The notes below the pieces were generated by a model, which was not told where the DNA came from, searched no databases, and was given only the letters and a program-made list of their open reading frames with translations. A stretch of DNA of 64,000 bases from Myxococcales bacterium (GTDB lineage: Bacteria; Myxococcota_A; Polyangia; Nannocystales; Nannocystaceae). The stretch spans positions 124,001-188,000 of the forward strand of contig JACKDW010000016.1 of NCBI GenBank assembly GCA_020633295.1, in the 5' to 3' direction. Made by a program: the position numbers and the translations under genes. Below are positions 35,013 to 42,998 of the stretch, piece by piece (position 1 is the stretch's first letter; each line of letters starts with the position of its first letter).

Positions 35013-36689
35013 ATGACCAGCAAGCGCAACCCCTCGAGTCCTGTGTTCGGACGGTTCGGTCGACGCGGCTTCCTCAAGCGCGGCGGCGTCGTCGCGGCCG
35101 CCTCGGCCGCGCCCTTCTCGCTCATGTACCGCCGGGCCGCGAAGGCGGCGAGCCCGTTCGGCGCGCTCGTGCCTGACCCCGACGGCGTGCTCGATCTGCC
35201 CGCTGGCTTCTCGTACACGATCCTCGAGACCAAGGGCGAGATGATGAGCGACGGCTACCGCGTCCCTGGTCGCGCGGACGGCATGGGCGTGTTCGCCGGC
35301 CCCGACGACACGCTCATTATCATGCGCAACCACGAGCTCGGCGTGGGCGACCTGTTCGACTCGCCCTACAACCTCGACGACCCGGCGCCGCCGGAGGAGG
35401 CGTACACGCCCAACTCGATGGGCGGCGTCACCCGGCTGGTCGTCGACCGCGCGTCGTTCGAGCGCGTCTCGAGCAACCTCGTGCTGGTCGGCACCACGCG
35501 CAATTGCGCCGGCGGCGTGAGCCCGTGGGGATGGCTGAGCTGCGAGGAGAACACCGACGCCGGCCACGGCTACGTGTTCCTGTGCCCGACCGACGCCGAG
35601 AGCGTGCAGCCGCCCCAGCGCGTCGACGCCTACGGGCGCTGCAACCACGAGGCGGTGGCCGTCGATCCGTCGAGCAACACCTGCTACATCACCGAGGATC
35701 GCGGTGACAGCAGCCTGTACCGCTTCGTCCCCGAGGACATGAACGACCCGCACGGCCCCGGGACGTTCCAGGCCCTCGTCGTCACGGGGCAGAGCGCGTA
35801 CGAGACCACGAACATGCAGGTCGGCGACGTGCTCGAGATCGAGTGGGTCGACATTGATAATCCGACGCCGAACGATGACAGCCTGCGGACCGAGGCGCAG
35901 GGCAAGGGCGCGGCGGTGTTCGTGCGCGGCGAGGGTATCTGGTTCTTCGACGGCGACGTCTACCTCTGCTCGACCAGCGGCGGCGCCATCGACTCGGGCC
36001 AGATCTTCAAGCTCACCGACATGGGGGACAGCGGCGCGCTCGAGCTGATCGCCATGGCGACCGACACCGAGGTGCTCGACTACCCGGACAACATCACGAT
36101 CGCGCCGTGGGGCGAGCTGTTCATCGCCGAGGACGGCGACGGCGACAACTTCGTGCGCGGCATGACGCCAGACGGCGAGGTCTACCCCTTCGCGCGCAAC
36201 GCCATCAGCGACAGCGAGTTCGCCGGCGTGTGCTTCTCGCCGGACGGCAAGGCGATGTTCGTCAACATCCAGGGCGACGGGCTGACGCTGGCGATCACGG
36301 GGCCGTTCCCCGAGGTCCCCGAACCGGGTGACGGCGACGGCGACGGCGATGGTGACGGTGACGGCGACGGTGACGGTGACGGCGACGGCGACGGTGACGG
36401 CGACGGCGACGGCACGAGCGGCAGCGACTCGGGCGGCGACTCGAGCAGCGACGGCGCGACCTCGGCGGGCCCCACCGGCGACGACGATGACGACGATGAC
36501 GCCGGCGGGACCGACACGGACTCGGGCTCGGCCGACTCGGGCGGCGAGGGCGAGGGCTGCGGCTGCGCGGCCGATCCCGACGCGCGCGAGCCGCTCTCGT
36601 CCGTCGCGCTCACGGCCGCCGCGGCGCTCGGGCTGCGCGCGCTCACGCGACGCGCGAGCGACGAGCCCGACGAGCCCGGCGCGGCTTGA
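35013..36689 (+). CDS. PhoX-family (DUF839) Tat-exported protein with MYXO-CTERM-like end
   Basis: 558 residues from ATG 35013. The twin-arginine signal '[20 protein letters not shown]' predicts folded export. The body is a PhoX/DUF839 propeller-type: '[20 protein letters not shown]', 'IIMRNHELG', '[19 protein letters not shown]' and '[20 protein letters not shown]' are the metal-site regions of this phosphatase family. A Gly-Asp hexanucleotide-repeat linker (36327-36414) and a Ser/Asp-rich segment lead to '[11 protein letters not shown]', a weak hydrophobic helix ('[16 protein letters not shown]') and an arginine tail, a MYXO-CTERM-like anchor. Probably a surface phosphatase. Confidence 0.88.
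   Translation: MTSKRNPSSPVFGRFGRRGFLKRGGVVAAASAAPFSLMYRRAAKAASPFGALVPDPDGVLDLPAGFSYTILETKGEMMSDGYRVPGRADGMGVFAGPDDTLIIMRNHELGVGDLFDSPYNLDDPAPPEEAYTPNSMGGVTRLVVDRASFERVSSNLVLVGTTRNCAGGVSPWGWLSCEENTDAGHGYVFLCPTDAESVQPPQRVDAYGRCNHEAVAVDPSSNTCYITEDRGDSSLYRFVPEDMNDPHGPGTFQALVVTGQSAYETTNMQVGDVLEIEWVDIDNPTPNDDSLRTEAQGKGAAVFVRGEGIWFFDGDVYLCSTSGGAIDSGQIFKLTDMGDSGALELIAMATDTEVLDYPDNITIAPWGELFIAEDGDGDNFVRGMTPDGEVYPFARNAISDSEFAGVCFSPDGKAMFVNIQGDGLTLAITGPFPEVPEPGDGDGDGDGDGDGDGDGDGDGDGDGDGDGTSGSDSGGDSSSDGATSAGPTGDDDDDDDAGGTDTDSGSADSGGEGEGCGCAADPDAREPLSSVALTAAAALGLRALTRRASDEPDEPGAA
36327..36414 (+). repeat. GGYGAY hexanucleotide repeat coding (Gly-Asp)n
   Basis: About fourteen imperfect GGCGAC/GGTGAC units encode an alternating Gly-Asp linker inside the PhoX-like gene. 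It is an in-frame coding microsatellite likely to vary in length between strains. Confidence 0.85.
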
Positions 36690-36695
36690 TCGCGC

Positions 36696-37733
36696 TCAGC
36701 CGACGCCGCCCTCGAAGTTCTCGGGGCACTTGATCTGCTTGGGCGGCGGCGGGTTGCACTTCACGCCCGGCGGGCAGCTGGTCGTGTAGTAGAAGAAACA
36801 TGACCCATCGGGCAGCATCCGCACGGAGCCGTTGGCCTCCTTCGGCGCGTCGGGGAGGTCCGCCGGGGGCTCGGGGCACTGGACCTCGTACTCCACCGGC
36901 GGGTTGCAGGCCACGTCCGGCGGGCAGCGCGGCGGATCGGGCACCCAGGTGCAGGTGAGGTCCCGACGCTCGAGGTGACCGCCCGAGGTGGGCGCCTTGG
37001 GCAAGGTCCCCTCCGGCGTCTCCTCCGGCGTCCCCTCCGGCTTCTCCTCCGGCTTCTCCTCCGGCTTCTCCTCCGGCGGGCACTTGACCTCCATGGGCGG
37101 CGGCGGGTTACACATCACGTTGGGGGGGCAGGCGGGCGCGTTGTGATAGAACAGGCAGGTCCCGTCGTCGTTGCGCTCGAGCCTGCCGGGCGTCGTCGGG
37201 GGGTCAGGCAGGACCTTCTCGGGCTGCGAGCCCTGGGGGCACGGGGCGGGCTCGGGCGGCGGCGGGTTGCAGGAGTCACCCGGCGGGCACTCCTCGTCGT
37301 ACACGCGCGTGCAAGTGCCGTCCTCGTTGATCACGATGGACTCGCCGAAGGTCGGGCACCGCACGGCCATGGGCGACGGCGTCTCGCACGTCTCGCCCGG
37401 CGGGCAGTCGGCGGCGTCGAAGTAGAAGGTGCAGGTCCCGTCGAGGTTGCGCGTGACCTGTCCCTTGGCGCCGGCGGGCCGCGGCGGCGGCCCGCCCAGC
37501 TCCGGCGGACAGGGGACCTCGCGCGGCGGCGGCGGGTTGCAGGTGTAGCCCGGCTCGCAGTGCGGGCTGATGTGCTCGAGGCACTTGCCGTCGGGGCCCA
37601 CGATGATCGAGCTCTGCGGCGGCGGCGGCGGGTTGGGCGGCGGCTCCTGCCTCCCCGTCCCTTCGAAACCGGTGCAGCCGCTCGCGGCGATCGTGATCAC
37701 GAAGGGGACAGAGAGCGCGCGGCGACGACCCAT
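36696..37733 (-). CDS. Lipoprotein with repeated Pro/Cys modules
   Basis: 345 residues from ATG 37733, with lipobox '[12 protein letters not shown]'. The mature part is built from about six imperfect modules of the form DGTC-x-(F/Y)-aromatic-...-CPPG-xx-CNPPPP-...-CP (for example '[19 protein letters not shown]', '[19 protein letters not shown]'), each with four cysteines. A linker of 'EEKP' repeats sits before the last two. Probably a disulphide-stapled, extended surface protein; I do not recognise a named family. It lies convergent to the PhoX-like gene, six bases apart. Confidence 0.8.
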   Translation of the reverse strand: MGRRRALSVPFVITIAASGCTGFEGTGRQEPPPNPPPPPQSSIIVGPDGKCLEHISPHCEPGYTCNPPPPREVPCPPELGGPPPRPAGAKGQVTRNLDGTCTFYFDAADCPPGETCETPSPMAVRCPTFGESIVINEDGTCTRVYDEECPPGDSCNPPPPEPAPCPQGSQPEKVLPDPPTTPGRLERNDDGTCLFYHNAPACPPNVMCNPPPPMEVKCPPEEKPEEKPEEKPEGTPEETPEGTLPKAPTSGGHLERRDLTCTWVPDPPRCPPDVACNPPVEYEVQCPEPPADLPDAPKEANGSVRMLPDGSCFFYYTTSCPPGVKCNPPPPKQIKCPENFEGGVG

Positions 37734-37809
37734 GCCAGCAGGGTACGCAACTCTCACGCGCCCGGCGAGCGCGAATCCACGTCGACGCGCGCGCGCGGCC
37801 GGCCGCGCC

Positions 37810-37842
37810 TAAAACATGTTTAATAAGACATGTATAGCGCGA
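37810..37842. promoter_or_regulatory. Paired ACATGT palindromes in AT-rich spacer
   Basis: Two ACATGT palindromes separated by TTAATAAG lie about 80-100 bases upstream of the Pro/Cys lipoprotein start at 37733 (minus strand), in the 139-base gap after the kinase stop. The AT-rich core, rare in this DNA, makes it a candidate promoter or operator. Confidence 0.35.
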
Positions 37843-37872
37843 CGCCGCTCGCGCGGCCGCGCGTCCGCGAGC

Positions 37873-39870
37873 TCAGTGACTGACCACGGCGCCGCGCTCG
37901 ACCGTAGCGACCTCGTGAGCGCCGGATGCCGTCCGCCGCCGCAGCGGGAGCGCGACCGAGAACGTCGTCCCGCGCCCGAGCTCGCTCTCGACCCCGATCT
38001 CGCCGCCGAGCATCTCGCACAGCCGCTTGCTGATGGTCAGGCCCAGCCCGGTGCCGCCGTACTTCACCTCGCGCCCCTCCTCGGTCTGCGCGAACGCTTC
38101 GAAGATGCGGCCCTGCTGCGCCCGCGCGATCCCGACGCCGGTGTCCGCGACCGCGAATTCGAGCCAGTCGAGCTCGCCGCGCGTGACGATCGCCGCGCGC
38201 AGCACGATCTCCCCGCGCGAGGTGAACTTGCACGCGTTGCCCAGGAGGTTGAGCAGGATCTGCTTGAGCTTGGTGCGGTCGCTGGTGACGCGCGCGCGCG
38301 CGTCGGAGGCGGTGCACTCGACGCGCGCGACGTTGTTGTTCTTGAGCGCGAGCGGGATGACCGTCGCCTCGAGCTCGCGCAGCACGTCGCCGAGGCGGAA
38401 GCTCTCGAGCTCGACCTCGACCTTCGCGGCCTCGATCTTCGAGAGGTCGAGCACGTCGTTGATCAGGCTGAGCAGGTGGCGCGAGGCCGAGAGCACGCGC
38501 TGGAGGTCGGGGAGGTGCTCCGCGCCGCGGCCCGCGTCCTCGATCTCGTCGATGATCATCTCGTTGTAGCCGATGATCGCGTTGAGCGGCGTCCGCAGCT
38601 CGTGGCTCATGCTGGCCAGGAAGGCGCTCTTGACCTGGCTCGCCCGCAGCGCGGCGGCCTGCGCCCGCGCGCGCGTCTGGACCTCGGCCTGCAGCCGCAG
38701 GTTCGCCGTCGCGAGCTCGGCGGTGCGCTCGGCGACGCGGTGCTCGAGCTCGTCGCGCGCGCGCCTCAGCGCCTCCTCGGCGCGCTTGCGCTCGGTGATG
38801 TCGGTGACCGTGACCAGCGAGCCCTGGTGCTCGCCCTCGACGCTGTACATCGGCTTGGCCGCGACCACGCTCCACAGCGCGGTGCCGTCGGCGCGGCGCC
38901 AGCGGTGGTCGAAGCGATCGAAGTGCCCGGAGCTGCGGCGCTTGAGGTTCGCGCGCGCCTGCGCGGCGCTCTCCTCGTCCATGAAGTCGAAGATGTGCTT
39001 GCCGAGCATGTCCTCGGGGCGCACGCCGAGCAGGCTCGCCAGGCGCGTGTTGGCGAACTTGATGCGCCCGCTGGTGTCGTTGAGCAGGATCCCGTCGGCG
39101 ACCGTGTGGATGATGCTCTCGAGCTGGCTCTTGTTCTCGGCGAGCGCCTGGTCGATCAGCACCTGCCGCGTGATGTTGATGATCGCGCCGATGACCTTGG
39201 TGCCGCGCCCGTCCTCGACGTCGGCGACCTCGCACTGCAGCTCGAAGGTCTCGCCGCGGTGCTGCAGCTGCTCCGAGACGCGCTCCCCCGCGAGCGCCCG
39301 CGCGAGCGCGGCGGCGTGCTCGGGGAGCTCGCCGAAGACCTCCGCGACCGTGCGCCCGACGACGTCGTACCGGGCGCCGCGCTCGCCGTCGGCGACGTAG
39401 TGCTCGAAGTGCGTGAAGACGCCGCTGGCGTCGACGCCGAACAGGATGACCGGCGCGTGCCGGGCGATCGCGCTCGTCCACGCGCGGCCCATCTCGACGC
39501 GCAGCGCCGCGTCGCGCTCGTCCGTGACGTCCTGCAGGCACAGCGTCGCCATGGTCGAGCCGGCGCCGTCGAGGGACGCGCGCGCGTGCACCCGGAGCCA
39601 GCGCTCTGGCTGATCCGCGCGGCGAAAGTCGACCGAGCGCGGACCCTCGCCCTCGCGGAGCCGCCGCTCGACCGCCGCGCGCTCACCCGCGAGAATGAGC
39701 GCGGTGAGGAGCTTCGTCTCATCGGGCGCGGGCGAGAGCGCCGACGCGAGCTCGCCGACGCAGCGCACGATCGGGAGGCCCGCGGCGCGACGCACGACGA
39801 CGACGGAGAGCCCCGCGCGGCGCGCGAGCGTGTCGTCGATCAGCAGCCCTGAGCCGGTTCGATGATCCAT
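37873..39870 (-). CDS. PAS-domain sensor histidine kinase
   Basis: 665 residues from ATG 39870, with no membrane helix, so cytoplasmic. Three PAS-like domains precede the kinase: one near residues 60-140, a second from 'AIARHAPVILFGVDASGVFT', and a third 'IIHTVADGILLNDTSGRIKF' ending in the PAC signature 'GSLVTVTDITERKRAEEAL'. A coiled coil leads to HisKA with His 423 ('[16 protein letters not shown]') and HATPase_c ('LLNLLGNACKF', 'ADTGVGI', 'GTGLGLTI'). There is no receiver domain and no adjacent response regulator. Confidence 0.93.
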   Translation of the reverse strand: MDHRTGSGLLIDDTLARRAGLSVVVVRRAAGLPIVRCVGELASALSPAPDETKLLTALILAGERAAVERRLREGEGPRSVDFRRADQPERWLRVHARASLDGAGSTMATLCLQDVTDERDAALRVEMGRAWTSAIARHAPVILFGVDASGVFTHFEHYVADGERGARYDVVGRTVAEVFGELPEHAAALARALAGERVSEQLQHRGETFELQCEVADVEDGRGTKVIGAIINITRQVLIDQALAENKSQLESIIHTVADGILLNDTSGRIKFANTRLASLLGVRPEDMLGKHIFDFMDEESAAQARANLKRRSSGHFDRFDHRWRRADGTALWSVVAAKPMYSVEGEHQGSLVTVTDITERKRAEEALRRARDELEHRVAERTAELATANLRLQAEVQTRARAQAAALRASQVKSAFLASMSHELRTPLNAIIGYNEMIIDEIEDAGRGAEHLPDLQRVLSASRHLLSLINDVLDLSKIEAAKVEVELESFRLGDVLRELEATVIPLALKNNNVARVECTASDARARVTSDRTKLKQILLNLLGNACKFTSRGEIVLRAAIVTRGELDWLEFAVADTGVGIARAQQGRIFEAFAQTEEGREVKYGGTGLGLTISKRLCEMLGGEIGVESELGRGTTFSVALPLRRRTASGAHEVATVERGAVVSH

Positions 39871-39983
39871 CGCGCGGCGACCCGCGCCGGCGACCGGCGC
39901 GAGCCCAGACAGCGTACCGAATGATCCACGGCGAGCGGCGCGCAATCCCGCCGGGCTGTGACCGCCCCGACAAACTGCCGAGA

Positions 39984-40967
39984 TTATCGCGCGCGCACAA
40001 TACCTACACTGTCTTCTCGGACACGTACGTGGTCCCACACGACCGCGTCGCGGACCTCCACGCCCGCCTCCACGACCGCGCCGTCGCCGAGCTGCGCGAA
40101 CGGGCCGACCCGCGCGCCGCGCTCGATCCTCACGCCGCGCCCCACCCACACGGGGCCCTCGATCACCGCGGTCGACGCGACCGCGGCCGACGGGTCGACG
40201 CCCCGGAGCGGTCGCTCGGCGTGCGCGAGCGCGGCCGCGCCCGCGAGCACGTTGCGCACCCCGGCGAGGTAGCGCTCGATCGTCGAGTGCTCCCACCAGT
40301 AGTCTTTTGAGACATATCCACCGACGCGCCCGCGCTCGCGGAGCAGCGAGGCGTAGGCCGTGCGCACGACGCACTGCGAGCCCTCCGCGGGCACGCGATC
40401 GAGGAAGCGCGGCTGGAACACGTGCACCCCGGTGAACATCAGCGGCGCGGGCGCGGCCGCGAGCTCGCGCAGGTGCTCGAGCAGCGCGAGGACCTCCCCG
40501 CGCGCGTCGTCCTGGCGGACCCAGCCGGCGGCGCTCGGGTCCTCGCGCAGCACCATCGTGGCCTCGGCACCCCGCGCGCGGTGATGCGCGAGCACGGCGT
40601 CAAGCTCGAGATCGAGCATGATCTTCCCGTTCATCGCGACGACGGGGGTGTCCCGGCCGTCGTCGAGCAGCGCCCGCGCGCGCCGCAGCCCCCCGCCGGT
40701 GCCGAGCAGCTCGCCGTCCTCCCGCGAGTACGCGATCGCGACGCCCAGCGCCGCGCCGTCGCCGAGCGCCTCGACGATCTGATCGCCGAGGTGGTGGAGG
40801 TTGATGACGATCTCGCGGACCCCCTGCGCCCGCAGCCAGAGCACGGCCCAGCGCACGAGCGGCGCGCCGCAGATCGGCAGCATCGGCTTGGGGCGCAGGG
40901 ACGTCAGCGCGCCGAGGCGCGTCCCGAGGCCGGCCGCGAGGATCATCGCGCGAGGCGGGGTCGACAT
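39984..40967 (-). CDS. Sugar-phosphate nucleotidyltransferase
   Basis: 327 residues from ATG 40967. The N-terminal motif 'AMILAAGLGTRLGALTSLRP' followed by 'KPMLPICGAPL' is the nucleotide-binding signature of mannose-1-phosphate guanylyl / glucose-1-phosphate thymidylyl-type transferases. 'LLGTGGGLRRA' and 'VAMNGKIMLDL' continue the fold; the Asp of the usual 'NGD' is replaced by 'NGK', which is odd because that Asp normally binds metal. The C-terminus has hexapeptide-like turns ('AVIEGPVWVGRGVRIERGAR'). It makes NDP-sugars for glycans or polysaccharide; the substrate cannot be read. Confidence 0.87.
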   Translation of the reverse strand: MSTPPRAMILAAGLGTRLGALTSLRPKPMLPICGAPLVRWAVLWLRAQGVREIVINLHHLGDQIVEALGDGAALGVAIAYSREDGELLGTGGGLRRARALLDDGRDTPVVAMNGKIMLDLELDAVLAHHRARGAEATMVLREDPSAAGWVRQDDARGEVLALLEHLRELAAAPAPLMFTGVHVFQPRFLDRVPAEGSQCVVRTAYASLLRERGRVGGYVSKDYWWEHSTIERYLAGVRNVLAGAAALAHAERPLRGVDPSAAVASTAVIEGPVWVGRGVRIERGARVGPFAQLGDGAVVEAGVEVRDAVVWDHVRVREDSVGIVRAR

Positions 40968-41106
40968 GGCGCGCACGCTATCACACGCGCGTGGAGGTCG
41001 GGCCTCCGCGGAGGCGGAGGCGGACGCGAGCGCGACGCGCCGCCGCGTATAACATGTCTCAACACTCAGTCGCCGCGCCCACGCGCGACTCGACCGTCAC
41101 GCGCCC

Positions 41107-42048
41107 ATGAGCCCCTCGATCGTCCTCATCGCCGCCCTCGCGCTCGCGCTCGTGCTCGTCGTCGTCGCCTTGCTCGCGCGCGGCCGCGTCCGCCCGCCGC
41201 CCGGCTGCGCGCTCGTCATCCACGCGCGCGGCGAGCTGCAGGCTTGTTTCGGCCCGCGCCTCATCAACCCGCTGACCGCCCGCGCCGAGCCGCTCTCGCT
41301 CGCGCCCGTGCGGGTCAGGCTGACGCGCGCGCGACGAGACGGCGTCCTCCTCGCCGACAACGTCCGCGTCGACGTGGAGCTCGCCGTCACGCTGCGCGTG
41401 CGCCCCGAGGAGGACGCGATCGTGCAGGCCGCCCGCGAGCTGGGGGCCGCCCGCGCGAGCGACCCCGAGGCCGTGAAGGAGCGCTTCGCGGCGCCGCTCG
41501 GCGCGGCGCTCGAGCGCGCCGCTCGGGCGATCGAGCTCGAGACCGCGCTCGTTGATCCTGGCGCCGTGGCCGACGGCGCGAGCGCGGCGCTCGACGCCTC
41601 GCTGCTCGAGCCGTACGCGCTCGACGCGGTCGCGGTCGAGTCGCTCACGACCACCGCGCCCGAGCACCTCGACCCCGACAACATCCTCGACGCGCAGGGC
41701 CTCGCCAAGCTCGCCGAGCGCAGCGCGCAGCGCGAGCTGGCGCGCCTCGAGCTCGAGCGCGCCGCGGCGATCGAGCGCGCGCGCCAGGAGCGTGAGGCCG
41801 CGATCATGATCGCCACGCTCGAGCGCGATCAGGCGCTCGCGCGCGCGAAGGCGGAAAACGAGGTCGCGCTCGCGCGGATCAAGGCCGCCGAGGAGCTCGC
41901 GCTGGCAGAGCAGGAGTCGCGCGCGCGTGTCGAGGCCGCGACGCGGCGCGGCGACGCGAGCCCGGATGACGAGCTCCGCCGGATCCGCGCCGAGGCCGAG
42001 GCCGAGCTCGCGCGGGTCCGCGCCGCCGCGCAGGCCGACGGCGCGTAG
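41107..42048 (+). CDS. SPFH/flotillin-like membrane protein
   Basis: 313 residues. One N-terminal membrane helix ('IVLIAALALALVLVVVALL') is followed by a band-7-type domain ('GCALVIHARGELQACFGPRL', 'DNVRVDVELAVTLRV', 'ERFAAPLGAALERAARAIEL'). 'HLDPDNILDAQGLAKLAE' is typical of YqiK/flotillin-type proteins. The C-terminal third is a long Ala/Glu/Arg coiled coil. Such proteins oligomerise as membrane scaffolds. It stands alone between a sugar transferase and the RTX gene. Confidence 0.85.
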   Translation: MSPSIVLIAALALALVLVVVALLARGRVRPPPGCALVIHARGELQACFGPRLINPLTARAEPLSLAPVRVRLTRARRDGVLLADNVRVDVELAVTLRVRPEEDAIVQAARELGAARASDPEAVKERFAAPLGAALERAARAIELETALVDPGAVADGASAALDASLLEPYALDAVAVESLTTTAPEHLDPDNILDAQGLAKLAERSAQRELARLELERAAAIERARQEREAAIMIATLERDQALARAKAENEVALARIKAAEELALAEQESRARVEAATRRGDASPDDELRRIRAEAEAELARVRAAAQADGA

Positions 42049-42118
42049 CCGCGGATCCCCGGGACCGAGTCGCGCGCACGAGCGCGGGCAGGCCGGTGCC
42101 CGGGCGCCGCGCCCGGCT

Positions 42119-42145
42119 GTGTCACGCTGACACATCGTGTCAGCG
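42119..42145 (+). promoter_or_regulatory. Array of GTGTCA/TGACAC sites upstream of sigma-54 promoter
   Basis: GTGTCA (42119-42124), TGACAC (42128-42133) and GTGTCA (42137-42142) form two overlapping dyads. CGCTGACAC and GTGTCAGCG (42125-42133 and 42137-42145) are perfect 9-bp arms around ATC. The centre is about 115 bases upstream of the -24 element at 42246, a normal distance for an enhancer-binding-protein site. The same structure could be a transcript-end hairpin for the SPFH gene (stop 42048). Confidence 0.45.
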
Positions 42146-42245
42146 AGCGGCGCACACGCTCGCGCCGACGCGCGCGCGACCGTAGAAGAACATGGCACAA
42201 GAAACATGTTTTTCCACCGTTCGTCGTTCCGTTGGCGATACACGC

Positions 42246-42261
42246 TGGCACGACGCTTGCT
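42246..42261 (+). promoter_or_regulatory. Full-consensus sigma-54 promoter
   Basis: TGGCACGACGCTTGCT matches the -24/-12 consensus TGGCACG-N4-TTGCW at every defined base, with the required GG-N10-GC spacing. The predicted transcript start (about 42271) is only a few bases before the ATG at 42274, implying a nearly leaderless mRNA for the RTX-repeat protein. The match is seen directly; activity is inferred. Confidence 0.75.
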
Positions 42262-42273
42262 CTGTAGACGCCC

Positions 42274-42948
42274 ATGGACCACTCACACCGCTCTCCTCTG
42301 GTCTCGCGCGCGCGCTCGTCGTGCGCGCGACGTCTCGGCCTCCTGACCGCGCTGGCGCTGGGCGTCACGCTCGCCGCGCCCGCGCCCGCCGAGGCGATCA
42401 CGGCGTCGGCGTGCCCGGCCAACGCGAACGTCATCCACGGCACCGACGGTGACGACGTGCTGTTCGGGACCTCGGCCGATGACTGCATCCTCGGGGGAGA
42501 CGGCGACGACCTCATCATCGGGGGGGACGGCGACGACATGCTCATCGGCGGCGCGGGCGAGGACCGCATCCGCGGCGGCGACGGGTCCGATGTCATCTAC
42601 GGCGGCCGCGGCGACGACATCCTCAACGGCGACAGCGACGACCCCGACGATCGCGGCGACGACATCGTGCGCGGCGGCCCCGGGGATGACGAGCTGCGCG
42701 GCGAGCAGGGCGCCGATCGACTGTACGGCGGCGACGGCGAGGACACGCTGTTCGGCGGCGACGGCGACGACAACGTCCAGGGCGGCGCCGGGGACGATCG
42801 CGTGTGGGGCGAGCGCGGCGACGATCACCTGTACGGGAACGCCGGGGACGACATCCTCATGGGCAGCCACGGCGATGACACGTTCTCCGGCGGCGAGGGC
42901 GACGACCGCTTCGCCGACATCACCGAGCACGAGCGCGTCCTCGAGTAG
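42274..42948 (+). CDS. Small exported RTX calcium-binding repeat protein
   Basis: 224 residues. A basic leader and signal peptide ('RRLGLLTALALGVTLAAPAP' ending AEA) precede about nine hemolysin-type nonapeptide repeats of the form GGxGxDxux ('GGDGDDMLIGGAGEDRIRGG', 'GGDGEDTLFGGDGDDNV'). These fold as a parallel beta-roll when calcium binds. There is no enzyme domain and a Sec signal in place of the usual type I secretion tail. It is read from the sigma-54-type promoter just upstream, so it is probably made in response to a specific activator signal. Confidence 0.9.
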   Translation: MDHSHRSPLVSRARSSCARRLGLLTALALGVTLAAPAPAEAITASACPANANVIHGTDGDDVLFGTSADDCILGGDGDDLIIGGDGDDMLIGGAGEDRIRGGDGSDVIYGGRGDDILNGDSDDPDDRGDDIVRGGPGDDELRGEQGADRLYGGDGEDTLFGGDGDDNVQGGAGDDRVWGERGDDHLYGNAGDDILMGSHGDDTFSGGEGDDRFADITEHERVLE

Positions 42949-42998
42949 CCGGCTCCGCGCGCGGCTTCGAATCACCGCCCGACGCGTTGACGTCGCGG

